Position numbers and translations under genes: made by a program
DNA from: Puffinus mauretanicus
Lineage: Eukaryota; Chordata; Aves; Procellariiformes; Procellariidae
NCBI GenBank assembly: GCA_023333565.1
Contig: JAJKFH010000374.1
Coordinates: 3,224,001 to 3,288,000, forward strand
Direction of reading: 5' to 3'
DNA: 64,000 nucleotides
The notes under the pieces: model-generated
What the model was told of the DNA's origin: nothing
What the model saw: only the letters and a program-made list of their open reading frames with translations
Database searches by the model: none
Part shown: positions 24,414 to 54,442 of the stretch, piece after piece
How positions within the stretch are numbered: the first letter of the stretch is position 1
How the letters are laid out: every line of letters begins with the position of its first letter

Positions 24414-26050
24414 AGAAAAAGAAAAAAATACGACCTTTTCTTAGAACTAGATTTCATTAAGGAATCAACAGAGTAAATCAAAGTGTAGCTTACAGAACAC
24501 TGCACAGAATATGAAAGCTAGGGGTTCTTTTCCCTTGGCAGGCAGAATGCTTCTGTAGTGGCTATAACCTTGCTTTTCTGGCCAGGACAGGGTTTTTGTC
24601 TTTTCTTGATGAAGACCTTACACTATTGACTTACCTCCTCTTCCAGGACTTTTGTAGCTGGGTGGGAGGCATTAGGCAACAAGTTTGCAAGCAGATAATG
24701 TCAAGTGATACAGGTCTCCTCCTGAATTCTTTTCAGATGGTCCAAGCTTTCACCCATGCACAAGCCGCCTTGGAGGCTGATAAAGGAGGCAAGTTTCAGT
24801 TACTGGATGGCAGTGTCACAGGAGAGTTTGTTGACCTAGTAAGTACTAACTAGTGCAGGTGTATCTTCCTCAGGGGCAGCCTTTTTATTTTTGAGGTATC
24901 AATTCTGTAACAATGCTTCAGTTAGCTAATTGTGGAGTTCTACTTGGTGCCCGATAGTTACCTATAATCGCTGTGGCTATTGAAGCATTCCTTATAGTAT
25001 GGATTAATGTATGGGACTTCAGTCTGGGGAGAAAATCTGGCTTCCAGTCATGCATCTGCCCTGTCTTTGTGTGATTTTACATATTTATTAGGGGTTGGAG
25101 GGATGTTAAAGATAGTAGCTGACCCTTTTCCTCTTTAGCTCTCCTACCACTAAAGTCTTCTGGACAGGGACACTGTCTCAGTGTCTGGGGCTGTACTATG
25201 GCCTACCTTCCAAGAAAAGGAGTGGAAAGAAAAGGACACTTAAAATCTCTTTCCGTGTGTGTGTGTGTGTGTTTGCTTCTTTCTCAAGGGGTCTCTAAGG
25301 CTTCAGATCAACACAATTCTAGTTGTTTTCTATTAGACTGCAGGTTTTGCAAAAAATTACCACTCAATCTTTCTTTTTCTTTTCAAGGTCCCTGAGAAGC
25401 AACTTGTTATGAAATGGAGATTTAAATCTTGGCCAGCTGGTAAGTAGTCCAAAAACGGACTATGGTATTACAGCCCTTGCCTGTGTTTGAAGAATTCCAG
25501 CCCCATTTGCCACACTGCACTCTGGCTCGTGATTGGGGAGCACACGGTGTTCTGGGAGCTGCACCAGCCTTATCCCAGCTTCATATCCCACATGATCAGG
25601 TCAGAATCATCAGCCACCGCTTAGAGCAGCGGCCAGGGATTAGGAACGATGAAGTGGCAGCTTGCTCAGCTGTGGCCACAACTGCTTCGAACCCCATGAA
25701 GAGGGAGCCCTCTCTTCCCTCTGTTTCTGAGGAAGGCCTGCAGTAGTCATAAATAGATCCTTGGGAAGGATCCTGAGGAGTCCTTTAAGTGGTGCCGTGC
25801 GAGAGGAGCAGAGCAGCTCCTTGGGGCAGCATATACTATACTACACACTGCTGACAGGTTTCCTTTGGTTCCTCTAGGGCACTTTGCAACAATTACCTTG
25901 AACTTCACTGACAAAGGTGGCGAGACGGAGGTGTGCTTGGAAGGCAAGGGCATTCCTGCCAGTGAGGAGGAAAGAACAAAGCAAGGCTGGCAGCGCTACT
26001 ACTTTGAGGGCATTAAACAGACATTTGGCTATGGCGCCCGCTTGTTTTAA
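19879..26050 (+). CDS. AHSA1: AHSA1 (Aha1), activator of HSP90 ATPase 1
   Basis: Aha1 is a cytosolic co-chaperone that binds the middle domain of HSP90 and stimulates its ATPase. Nine exons join in frame to 340 aa (human 338): 19879-19958, 20357-20547, 20732-20814, 21495-21612, 23300-23388, 23725-23859, 24737-24838, 25388-25439, 25878-26050. All introns are GT-AG. The start lies in the context CCCGATGG. The N-terminus carries the conserved NNWHW segment near residues 23-27, known to matter for ATPase stimulation. An Aha1_N domain spans about residues 29-163. A Ser-rich linker (TAASSSSATSQSKS) is followed by the C-terminal AHSA1/START-like domain (about 205-335), with the conserved MKWRFKSWP and WQRYYFEGIKQTFGYGARLF stretches. 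Expression is probably housekeeping from the CpG-island promoter. Introns hold a CR1 and a duplicated 87-bp block. Confidence 0.98.
20956..21290 (-). mobile_element. CR1 LINE fragment in AHSA1 intron 3, minus orientation
   Basis: The left end reads 'aatcatagaatggtttgggt' and then 'tggaagggacttt', the reverse complement of the standard CR1 3' terminus. The body contains the reverse complement of the usual CR1 coding end ('caacctgttccagtgcctcaccaccc'-like) up to about 21290. It is closer to the consensus than the other CR1 copies in this window, so it is probably the youngest. It is antisense to AHSA1. Confidence 0.92.
22365..22451 (+). repeat. 87-bp intronic repeat, copy A (AHSA1 intron 4)
   Basis: This block starts 'ttgctgtttttccagg' and ends 'gtcacccagtg'. 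It recurs at 24194-24280 in intron 6 in the same orientation with the same length and only two transitions (85 of 87 identical by eye). It contains two pyrimidine-tract-CAG sequences that look like splice acceptors. Confidence 0.95.
22600..23230 (+). mobile_element. Old, degraded CR1-like fragment in AHSA1 intron 4
   Basis: Pieces of a CR1 3' region are recognisable in order: 'ggtgagacctcccctgg' near 22745, 'aatggagagccagtctgaaa' near 22855, then 'gcttggtttggtttgtctag' near 22890. The sequence has many substitutions and the ends are uncertain. This is an older insertion than the CR1 at 20956-21290. Confidence 0.6.
24194..24280 (+). repeat. 87-bp intronic repeat, copy B (AHSA1 intron 6)
   Basis: This is the second copy of the block at 22365-22451, 1829 bases downstream. 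It differs at two sites (G to A near the 'gttcag' run and C to T before 'ggtcaccc'). Sequence on both sides is unrelated to the flanks of copy A. Confidence 0.95.
24382..24428. repeat. T12/A21 homopolymer pair in AHSA1 intron 6
   Basis: Twelve T residues (24382-24393) are followed directly by 21 A residues (24394-24414) and further A-rich sequence with single G interruptions. It could fold as a T:A hairpin and should be length-variable between individuals. It may also be where sequencing is least reliable. Confidence 0.9.
25255..25272. repeat. (GT)9 microsatellite in AHSA1 intron 7
   Basis: Nine GT units lie about 115 bases upstream of exon 8. It is a simple tandem repeat with no further signal. 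Confidence 0.9.
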
Positions 26051-26264
26051 TACCGGTTGCTGGGAGGGCTCTGCCTGAAGACTCTGCCACGTGGACTGAT
26101 AAATTTCTCACCTGTCCCTTTCTAATCTTGGCCCTGCTGCTGAGTAAAGTGGGATGACAGGTGATGAGGAAGGCCATTGAGCAGCACCACTTTCAGTCCC
26201 TCACTGCTTTATGCATGTCTCGTGCTGCAGGGGATTCTCTTACATGTACATACTTCTATTGCTA

Positions 26265-26270
26265 AATAAA
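26265..26270 (+). terminator. AHSA1: AHSA1 polyadenylation signal AATAAA
   Basis: The canonical hexamer lies 215 bases after the AHSA1 stop codon and is followed by an A-rich stretch at about 26280-26287. It gives a short 3' UTR of roughly 0.23 kb, in keeping with AHSA1 in other vertebrates as I recall it. Confidence 0.85.
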
Positions 26271-26289
26271 CCTAACTTAAAAAAAACAC

Positions 26290-29200
26290 TGTGGCACTTG
26301 TGTTCTCAGATCGGCTTGAGTTCAAAGGGTTGGTCGATAGGCTGAGGAAGGGATCTGTCTGGAAAAACACCGATCAATGAGGAGTGCTGATCCCAATGTG
26401 ATTTACTCCTCACTGCTGGGGGAGTAGAGAGCATGAGCTTGATGCAGTTTTTAGTTTGAGCAGCTGCTCATTTTCTCTCTTCTTTTGATCTGCCGCTAGT
26501 AAATGTTTCGAACCCTTTCCATTTCTGAAGGGATCTAAGCTCCTGGTCAAGCTATTCCTCTCCTCCCTTGCACATCCCCTTCTTCAACACAATCCTTTCT
26601 TACGCTTATGCTAGCCTGCTCTGCAAGAATGCCAATCATTTAGTCACCCGATGCCTAAGACAATCAACAAGCCACTGCTAGGGAAACTCCCACCTACAAA
26701 ACAGTTCTAGCGGGTTGCAGGGCCCAGGGTCGGCTACCTCCAAGAGCTTCAGGCCAAAGCAAACTGTAGACTCTCCATGGGGGTGGGATTTATTCCTGTA
26801 AAATAAACAAGGTGCAGTACTTTTGGCTGACCCCACTTCAGCTGTCGCTTTCAATGGTGAGGAAGGAAAAACCACTTGCTTGTTCCCTCCTGCTAATACA
26901 GTTAGTTCCCAGAGATGTCTTCTGAAGCAATAAACATGTTTATAGGATGGGGGGGAAATCTAGTTCTTGTCAGAATTGTCAGTCTGCTTAATCGCAAGGG
27001 TGACTGAAGTGTTTGGTTTTCACTTTGAGGCATGAGCTTCTCTTGCATACTTTGTTTTCCGCTAGTGTTTTCTGCAGAGCATCTCTAGTAACCTAGAAGT
27101 AAGTAATGTTACTGGGTGAGAATTCCTGTTTTGGGGATTTTTTTTTTTTTTTTTTTACTCTGAATGGCATGTTTTAGCCATCCCCTTTGGTAGAGGAGAC
27201 AGGAAAAAAAACTTCAGTGCCTGTTTAAAAAACCCAAATGTAATTGTCTTGTCTTCTAAACTATGGAGAGCATTTCTAGCCTTTTCCACTCATTATTTCA
27301 CAGTGATTGTTCATGGAAAAGTGTGTACAGACATCAAGAGTGCAGTATGAAACTAAGTTCTGTATTGTGTACTTATCCCTGTGCTGACCTGTGACCACAA
27401 AGGAAGTTGTATGAAGCCGGGGCACCTGTGGATATGGTGGGGCTTCCCTGTGTCCTGCAGGGTTGTCTTCCTTAAAGCGCTGTCTGGCTGGGAAAGGGGC
27501 CGCACGTATTTTGCCAGGATTCTTATGCACAGGTGAACTACTGTACGCATCTGGTAGGCTGCAGGAGTTTAACATGATGTAAGCAGGCTGATGTCACTGT
27601 GCAGCGTGTGTGTTTGGTTTTCTGTTTGGGAAATCCTGGACAGAAACACAGGAAACCTTAAACAGCAGGGCCAGCAAGTGTGTTCACAGCCAAGGCAAGA
27701 GCTTTGGTAAGAGAAGAGCAAAATGATTTGAAAACTGAAAAAATGAGCTCATTCTAAGTTAACTTGAGACAAACTCATCGGCTGAATCACGGTGTCCTTG
27801 CTGTGCTTCAGCAGCCGTGCTGGCAGCTGGCCGCGCCGCGGCAGCAGTGCTCGCCTGCAGCGGGGCTCCGCTGGCACAGCTGAGCGAGGGCAGCAGAAGG
27901 CAGGCCCCGCTAATCACCTGCCGCTGGAAGGTTAGGAAGTGGGACAGGAAGGCAGCTGAAGTGGAATTTTAATTGCCTTCCTTTCATCACAAACAGGGTT
28001 TACTTCAGGCATCCTGCTGCTACTCTAATAGGACACGCTTTGGCCTCAGCCAGCAACTCACATTCATGGGGCTCACGACTCAGGGCTTCGCCTGGAGGCC
28101 GTTTGAGGGCTCTTCTTCCAGCAAAACTCACTGCCCTGAGTTATGCGGGTGCTGGCCCAGCTGGCTCCCTGCCCCTCGGGCTGGAAATCGCCACCCCCAC
28201 AGCAGCAGAATGGGCTGTGTAGCCATGTAGCCGTGCCTTGGCTGCTGTTCACAACCCACTGGTGAAGGAGATCCTGTGCTAAAAGGCCAGGCTGTGAGCT
28301 AGTGCTTAGCCTGAGGCACAGAGCGTGTCAGGATATGCTACTCTCACGGGTCACAGCGGTGGTAATGCCTCACACCACTTCAGCTGCTTACTTGGTGAAG
28401 GCGAGCTGAGCCTTAAGTCGCTGCATGCTAGTGAAGGTCCCTGTGTTACATCTGCCTGTTCTCAGCAAAGAGACCCACTCCTTCAGCTACAGCTGACATC
28501 TGGTGCAGCTATACAGATGCTAATGAGAAACCCCAGACCTTTGCTTTACTTGGAAGTGTCAGGAGAGCCAGACACAGTTTGCAGTCCTTCAGATATTTGG
28601 GGGAGGGAGGGCTATATAAGATGAGGAAGAAAAGCAAGGTTCAGTATACTCCTGCCCAAAGGCTCTTCAGGAATTTGAACTGACTCAAAATAAGAGGGGA
28701 AGTCTTGTGAATTAAAGAAAACAAAGGTTAAAACCCCAGAAAACAGAGATAGAAGTAAACAGTGAATTTTTCACGGTGATGAGAAGTCAGAGGTGGATGC
28801 TAACTGGCTGTGCACTTATGAGGCACATGGAGAAGATGAGTAAGGAGCAACCATCAAACAACAAAAGATGGGGTCCCAACCAAGGGGTCTCTGAACACAC
28901 TTAGTGAATTCTGGAATTTCTTGCAGCTGGTGGTATGGTACCACTAAAAGTTTACATGGATTCAGAACAGGAGTGGAAAAATTCATGGAAGAATAAACCA
29001 ACCAAGGGCTATTAAACAGAAAGACCATCACATCTGGCTCACGAAGCCTCTTGGCCACCAGCTGCTGGCAACAAGGAAAGTACTTCAAGGAAATAGCGAC
29101 ATGTGCTTGTCCTTTTCTTTACTCTTCCTTCCTAGCCACCTGCTGTTGACTGCTGTCAGTCAACAGAGCATCCAGAGACTGGATGCTGGTTTAGGTGATG

Positions 29201-29639
29201 GTGTTATGACTCACTTGGCCCTTTTTAGTGTGTTTTGATCATTTATGTATGTGAAACTTCTACGGGAAAATCAGGCCACAAATCAAAAAGATTGAAAGCC
29301 CCTAGCCCAAGTAACCATTAAAACTGCTTTGAAACATCATCCCAACCCTATTTCAATGGCAAAACGGGAAGAACTTAAATAAAATATTTTTTAAGAAAGC
29401 CAAAGTGAAAGTAGTTGGATGTTTCCAGCATGACAGGGCCTGACACAGTTTGCCCTAGAAGACTTACTTGGGAAAGTGGAGCAATCTTCCAGAATTCAAT
29501 GAGGAATGGGGCTTCAGAGAGGGAGGGAGGAGGAGAGAGAGGTGAGGGCCAAGGGAATTAAGTCAGTCTGTAACATCAATTCATGAAAAAATACTGATAA
29601 ATGCAGTCAGTAACCTGTAAATACCCAGCTAATCAGGTA
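26290..29639. other. Intergenic DNA downstream of AHSA1, no gene recognised
   Basis: No exon, CpG island or repeat family is recognised with confidence. A T-run of about 19 bases lies near 27138-27156. A modestly CpG-rich patch lies at about 27820-27910. Short open frames here overlap on both strands and lack family signatures. Confidence 0.5.
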
Positions 29640-30640
29640 AAAAGTAATGACCAGCATACCTATAGCATGGCTACATCAAGCACAACTCATATCGAGTCAA
29701 CCTAATGCCTTTCTTTGGCAGAATATCTGGGCTTTATTAAGGCTTCAGGCAATGCTTTATATGATATTTTTATTAGTAAATAAGGGAAGGCCTAATAGAG
29801 CTGTAATGAATCCAGTATGTTTCAGTATAGAAGATAACTGATAACTTAAAAGTCCGAAGTAATTTACATCACCACCGGTGCTGTAAAACCCTTAGAAGAC
29901 AAGTTTAGGATTGAAAATGGTCTTGACAAAGTGGAAAAGTGATCCAGGAGGAAAAAAAAAAGTATATTTGACCTCACTGAATTGCAAAGTTTTACACTGA
30001 GGCAGAAGCGACCAGTAACGTGTACAAGAGGGGAAGCAACAGGCTTGGCAGCACATCTGTAAAAACATTTAAGCTGGGCAGGTTATGGTGAATTTTCAAA
30101 TGAACATAAATTTAAAACATCATGGAAGAGAACAAAAGCTGCCTGGGCAGGCTGGGGTTTGTAGGTCTTGTGAAGAAATCTTCCCTCATAGCATTAAGAA
30201 AGCCCCAGATAAGACCCTGTGTCTTCAGTTTTGGGCTCCATGCTTCAAGGAAGATGTGAATTACTTGGAGCAAGCCCAGTGGTGGGCAATGAGACTGACT
30301 GGAGGTCTACAAGTACAGCTTTTAAGGAAAGCCTGAAAGAATTGCATTTGTTCAGTCTGGAGAAGAGAAGATGGCGGAGAAGGAGGGAAATCAGAGCGCA
30401 ATGATAAAATTCTGAAAAACATGAGAGGTAGGAGAAAATAAGGCAATAAGGCTCTCTGTGATCACTGCAGATAAGATGCAGTGGGCTTAAGAAAAGCAGG
30501 AAGGATTTAGCTTGGCTGCTAGTAAAATATTTCTCCCTGCAAGAACAGTAAAGCTGAGGGTTACTGTGGCATCTCCATCACTGGAGAGCTTTAAGTGCAG
30601 GAGAGAGCGGGACCAGTTGGTGAGGAATGATTTGCCCGTG
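29640..30640 (+). mobile_element. Long, degraded CR1 copy, plus orientation
   Basis: Several CR1 landmarks appear in order: 'gagtcaacctaatgcctttc' and 'ttggcag' near 29695-29720, 'attgcaaagttttacactga' near 29980, 'ttttgggctccatg' near 30230, 'ttgttcagtctggagaagag' near 30350, and 'catcactggagagctttaa' near 30575. It reaches further 5' than the other copies, and its heavy divergence marks it as old. The ends are approximate. Confidence 0.75.
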
Positions 30641-33214
30641 TCCCCATGGTGGGGCTACGTAGTTTCTCGAGACCCCATCTAAATCCATTTTCTGTGGTAC
30701 ATCCCGGTGTGCGAAGGCTGTGATGCCTGGTCGGGGGGACTTTCTCCTGGCTCTTCAGAAAACTCACGGCCGCCCCGCTGGCTGTGGCTCAGCTCCCACA
30801 GCACAGGCAAGCCCGGCCGGGGTTGGGGCTGGCACGGCGGGGGATGCTGGCTGGCGGATGGGCTCTGCTGTGGCCCCTGGCCCGTGCGTGACAGTCAAGC
30901 TGCGCAGGGCTGTGATCCCTACTGCTGGGCTCCCATGCGGTGAGAGAAGAATAGCTGACATGCTTGCAAGGACCTGGAACAAAGCAGGGGCCGGGCCCCG
31001 CCAGCTGGGCTCCTTTCAGGCATTTCCGAGGAGCAGCTGGCCGCTGCGTGGCAGGGAAGGAGGGTGAGACATTCCTTTCCCGACTGCAAACATGTGGGTC
31101 CATCCTCTGTGGAGACGGAGGGAGTAAATCCCATCCCGTGGACACGTCGGGCAGGGCTATCCCAGTGTGATTTCGGCATCCCTCCTCATGGCGTCGGTGA
31201 AAGCGGAGCAGAGAACGGGCTCTGCTGGGTGCCGGGGACCTGCCAGGGGTGATTCTCCGCACTCAGGGTGAAGGCAAAGACCAGGTCTTGCCACAAGCTC
31301 CTGCTCACCCATTGTTCACGCTGCGGTGTTCAGCAGGGCTACTGCCAAAAAACTGCAGCCAGTGTGATTTTTTTTTTTTTTTTTGTTACTCTTCTACAGA
31401 GAAGTTGGTGGCTGCGTGCCATGCTGTGCCACACAGTGGGGTGGCAAGGAACAGCGGTGCCTGAAAGGTTTTTTTCCTCTCCAGAGCTTCAGTTTTAACT
31501 CAAGGTCCACAGACCATCACAACCACACTTGACTCTTTCCTAGGCTCAGGTTTGCGATTCAGGTCTGCTCCACAGGCTTTGGCCAAACTCTCCTGGCATT
31601 ATCATCCTCTGTCTTCTCCTCCCAAAGCGGCTCCTTCTCGGCCCAGCTGGGCTTTTTGTGGTTTCCAACAAGCAGATTCTTGGAGCAGGAGCCCTGAAAA
31701 AAAGCAGACAGCTAATGGGATCTCTGTTGCCATAATCGTGTTTCTACGAAATCTTGCATTCATCCCTGAGAGGGGGGGGCTGCCCTCACCCCGCCTGTCC
31801 CCCAGGCAGCTGACCACGCGCCCGTGCCTTCAAGGTGTCATCCGCAGTCAGGAGGTCTTTGCACAGCTTGCTCCTGACTTGTCTGTGGCCAGGAGGGGAA
31901 GTCAGCAAGGACATGCTGACCATGGTGCCTAGCAAAATCTGGGCTCGGTTCCTCCTGTGTACAAACTAACTCAGCTGCAAGTCAGGTACCAGGGAACAGG
32001 TACAGCTGAGCCACACAAAGCTCCAGTCCAGGCTGGTAAACTAAGACAACTCAACTGGTCAAGAAGTCTTGTGTTCAAAGCGGTGGGCAAAGGTGCAGCT
32101 TGAGAGTCAGCCACAGACTCACTCTGTGATTTCAGGTGACACCTCCAGGTCTTGAGCACCTCCAGAATTAGGGCAGCAATTCTTCCTGCTTCCATCCTCT
32201 GGCTGTGGGATTTCTCTAGCCCAGGAGTTTCGGAGCAGGGCTCAGCATCCAGCACAGCAAGGACATTGTTGCAGAGGATAAAGGCATGTTAGGCATGTTA
32301 TATACACCGTAGTAACTGCTGCCTGCCCTTCCCGGGAAAGAGCGATTTTCTCTGTGCTGCTTTTTGCAGAGCAGGGCTCAGCTTGCTCGCACTGGCTCGG
32401 GCTCCATGCAACATTTTTGATGTTGCAGAAGACCAACGGGAAGCTCAGAGCATCCTTCACGGAGAGGAGCCGTCTGCTCCACCCAGGCAGGGGCCAGCAA
32501 TGGCGCCAGGCAGCTGCAAGCAGAACCCCATGCTGGAGTAGCAGATAACCCTTGACAGATGTGCAGCCAGCACAAAGCAGAAGGAGCAAGAGAGAAGGAG
32601 GGAAAACAGCTGGAAATAGCAAGAGCTTGGAAGTGATCATGACTTATGCAGCAAATTAAATGGCAACAAAAAGTTGTGATCCCTGGAAAGCTTTGCAAAT
32701 CCCCCTGCTATCACTAGCTGCTGGCTCTGGAGGTGGTTTGCCAAACCAGTTCTCCAGCTGGGATGATGCTGGGTTTTTTTTTAACTCACTCCCATGCTCA
32801 ACACCTGCTTAAAGCACTGCTGGTGTAAGGTCGGCCGGCACCCAGCTCTGGCCAGGCTGAGTATGGAATAAAACCTGGGGTCAGGGCTGAGGCACAGGCA
32901 GTGCATTTGCTTCTCAGCACTGACCCTGATGGTCTTCTCATGGGAGGCTTCCTTCCCTGTGAGCAGAACTTCACATATCCCATGGCTGTGGCGGTGGGCT
33001 CCGGATAGTCTGCGATTCTTGCAGCCAGACACCATCAAATGCAAATGCTAAGGGAAGGAAGCAAAGCCGCCAGGGTCTTTGCAGTACCGCGGGGGCTGGG
33101 GACGCAAGACACATAGCATTCAACGTAGTGCCATCCCTCTCAGCCAAAACAAATAGCAACATATGCTTCAGTCCCAACAGAATGAACTCAGCAACACATA
33201 CATATATAAAGTGC
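30641..33214. other. Intergenic DNA, GC-rich patch, no gene recognised
   Basis: Positions about 30720-31260 are GC-rich with scattered CpG and several overlapping open frames on both strands, but none has a recognisable domain. A T-run lies at about 31369-31384. I see no repeat family in the rest. Confidence 0.45.
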
Positions 33215-33220
33215 TTTATT
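33215..33220 (-). terminator. Orphan polyadenylation signal (AATAAA, minus strand)
   Basis: TTTATT on the plus strand sits in the context 'aaagtgctttattgcagcat', which reads as a good AATAAA site on the minus strand. It lies 2.9 kb beyond the ISM2 stop. It could end a long ISM2 3' UTR or a separate minus-strand transcript that includes the candidate exon at 33716-33859. Confidence 0.4.
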
Positions 33221-33715
33221 GCAGCATCAGAATAAAGAATTCTTCTCTATGAAATTTTGTAGGAATAAAAGACATTTTATATATATTATATATAAAACCC
33301 ACAATAAACTTAAGGAGTGGAAGCTTAGAGATTCATCACTTAAATAGCAGTGGGCTGGACAGACTCTTTGATGGGATATAAAAATGAATGCTTCCTTAAT
33401 GTCTACTTTTCTCATGGTGCCCCGCAAAGCCTCCAGGTGTGTAAGGTGCTTGTGTGAGGAACAACACTGCTTGTTTCTCATGCTCCAGTTCATGCCTGTA
33501 TTGTCCAAACCATAGAGGCGGCGAGGCAGAACACCCACTCGGCTTTCAACCAGCTTTTGGGGGGTGCTCAATGCAAGAAATTTTTCTACTTGCCCTTGGA
33601 CCATTTATTACAGAATATAGTTTCCTTTTGTGGGGTTAGACTGGTTGATATACCCAGTATAAAGAGGAGGAGGGTGCAAATCCTGGGTAACAGTCCTTAA
33701 TATAAGAGCACTTCC

Positions 33716-33859
33716 TCAGAGAGCAGCCAGGCTAACAAACAAATTGGCTGAGCTATTGAAAGTCTCCTTCAAGAAAGGCTGTTTGCAGAGGTCCTGCTTC
33801 ATGCGTGGGTCCAATACTGGACGCTTGGCACGTTTAACGGGGGGTTGTTTTAACGAAAC
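33716..33859 (-). other. Unidentified candidate terminal exon
   Basis: On the minus strand a CAG acceptor preceded by 'actatcagtaca' opens into a 47-codon frame ending in TGA at 33716-33718. The peptide contains a basic stretch, PPVKRAKRPVLDPRMKQ, then DLCKQPFLKETFNSSA. I do not recognise the family. A second open minus-strand frame lies nearby (33227-33604). This could be a real gene, a pseudogene fragment or chance; I could not decide. Confidence 0.2.
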
Positions 33860-34492
33860 CTGTGTACTGATAGTAAATAAGCTCCTCTGATAGTCTGCTG
33901 ATGTTAATGATGACATATGATATGGGAGAGGAAATATGAAGATGCTCTGCCAAATGACAGAAGATAACAAGTTCATCCCTTCCGTGGCCTCGGCCACTCA
34001 ATTTGTTTGCTTCCCCTACAAACGCCTCCATGTCTGTTGCTGAGCCTCCCCGCACATGTCCCAGGCTCCCAGAACCAAGCCACCAGACCACTGCCACCCC
34101 CTCTTGACCACCTCTTTATGACCTACCTCTTTACCAGAAACTAGTGAGCAAATGACCATTTGGGCTAGGGAACATGTAATGGTTGTGAAAATTTACCAGG
34201 GTCTGGGTCTCCATCCATGCTTATTCGGTGTGTCCTCCTTCTCACCCTTTACATAACACTGGTCTCTCAGACTGCACGCCTGTTGGGAGATGGACGGTGT
34301 CTGCCTATGTTTTGATAGTACCCATAACTGGAGTCTGGAGATACCAGTGTGGAATAATAGTTAAATAAGAATAATTCAGTGAAAATCTCATCAATACTTT
34401 TGTTTTACCAGCAATGAAGTCTTAGGTACTGATGACCAAGGATGCAATATTCTATCAGTAACCAAGGCAAAGAGATCAACATACACTCAACA

Positions 34493-34775
34493 TATATAAG
34501 ACACTCCCAGGCAGACTCCCCAAAGAGTTATCAGACATTCACTGTGGATATTCACTGGCCCTGGAGAAAGCTCCTGCAAGAAGGACGGACCTAGCACAGG
34601 ACAGTCAACCAAGGACCTCTGCACCCAGACAGATGTCCAACAGTGTCCTGCAGAAAAACATGGACTAGCTAACAGCCTTGGGTGAAACCTCTAGTCTAGA
34701 AATGACTGCATTCTTCTTTACGTGTGCTTGACTTGCTCTTTTATTTCCTCTGATGCATAAAATTTGCTAAATAAA
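34493..34775 (+). promoter_or_regulatory. TATA box and AATAAA pair on the plus strand
   Basis: TATATAAG at 34493-34500 is followed 270 bases later by AATAAA (34770-34775) on the same strand. The interval has no long open frame. The spacing would fit a small non-coding transcript or the core of an old LTR, but I found no matching terminal inverted repeat or target duplication, so the LTR reading is not supported. Confidence 0.3.
34740..34745 (-). terminator. ISM2: Candidate ISM2 polyadenylation signal (AATAAA, minus strand)
   Basis: TTTATT on the plus strand is the first canonical minus-strand hexamer I noticed beyond the ISM2 stop codon. It would give a 3' UTR of about 1.4 kb. The site at 33215 is the alternative. 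Confidence 0.45.
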
Positions 34776-36150
34776 AGTTATGAACAGTTTCTGCCAGGTT
34801 CAGCAACTGAATTTCCAGGGATAAAGGTGCTCAGCCTAGTTTCACTGCGGGAAACTTGGGAGCTCCCAAAATACGCTGGGAGGAACTGCCATGGACCTGT
34901 GAAAAGCTGAATAAAACCCAGGCAAGACCAAAGCGCCAACGGAGAGCATCATGATCCATGCCCTGCAGACACCAGGTACTGACATTATTAGCACATGTGT
35001 GTCTTCCTCCTTTGGAGCCACACTTGCTCACCCGGCCAGGCAATGACCTGAGGAGCACAGGGTGCGCCCACGACTTGCTTTCTCTGGGCTGCCTCTCACT
35101 GGGGACCTGGGCAGACACAGGGTGCACCCCGTGGCACCTGGCTTGTTCCCAACTTGGCTTGGTGCTTTTTGCTCCTCTCCAGCAATGGCACGAGCGGTGG
35201 CCAAGCTGCCTCCTGCCCCCGGCAAGCCTGTGGGTAGGAAACGGAGGACTTTCTGCTGGGCCATGTCACGGGTGCTCCCGAGCACTGAAACCCGCTGGGG
35301 GCTGCCGGGGAGCCGGGGCGTGGAGGCGGGCTGGTGATGGGATTTGCATGGGTGCTGCCAGCCCATGCCCCCAAGCACTGAGGCAGAGGGGCTGAAATGC
35401 ACGCAGGCGGCGTCCCCCCTGTGCTGACCTCCTCTGAGGTCCACCCGTGTCTGCCTTTGGCACCCAGTGTTCCCTTCTGCAGCCAAAACCGCGGTGGCAA
35501 GGCAATCTTGCAAAGGCAGCCCGGGCGGCCAGTCTCCTCCTGCTCCGCACACTCCCCGGACCCATGAGACCCTGCTAAGCCTCTCCCTGCTCCTTCCCAA
35601 GCGCACACGCAAAAAACCGAGGAGAGGGGAGGCCCCGCTCTGTACGCATGGCTGGGACAGCCCTGCCTCTCCCTAGGAGGACCAACCCCTGGTGTCAGAC
35701 GTAGACCAGCGTGTGCCAGGGCAGGTGTCCAGGCAAGAGCAGGCAGCTCTGCCTGCAGAAGGCCAGCTCCTCAAATGCGGCGTGAAGCCAGCAGGAGCTG
35801 AGGCCATTTCACCCTGCAGACTTTCAGCTTTCAGGTTGCATTGAAAGATCGTAGAGAATAAAAGCAGACGGGAGCAGCCCCCCGTCCCCTTTACGCCTCC
35901 CATCCCCTGCGGCTCCCCGCGCGCCAGCCCAGGCACCCCGGGGTGCGGGACCTCCCCAGGTGGCACAGCAGGGATCGCACCGTGATAACCTCTGGCACCC
36001 TCGGAAATCCGACGGGGGCCAAGGTGCCCCTCTAAGGGGACAAGACAGACGGTGCGTCCTCCCCTCTCTGCCCGGCACCCCCGAGGAGCCCGTGAGCAGG
36101 GCCGGCGTGGGAGCCGGCAGTGGCCATGGCTCCTCTGAGCATGGCTGCGG

Positions 36151-54442
<18,292 letters not shown>

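Noticed and set aside
34033..34900. Possible second solo LTR around the TATA/AATAAA pair
   Set aside because: I searched for matching terminal inverted repeats and a flanking duplication and found none, unlike the element at 14206-15213.
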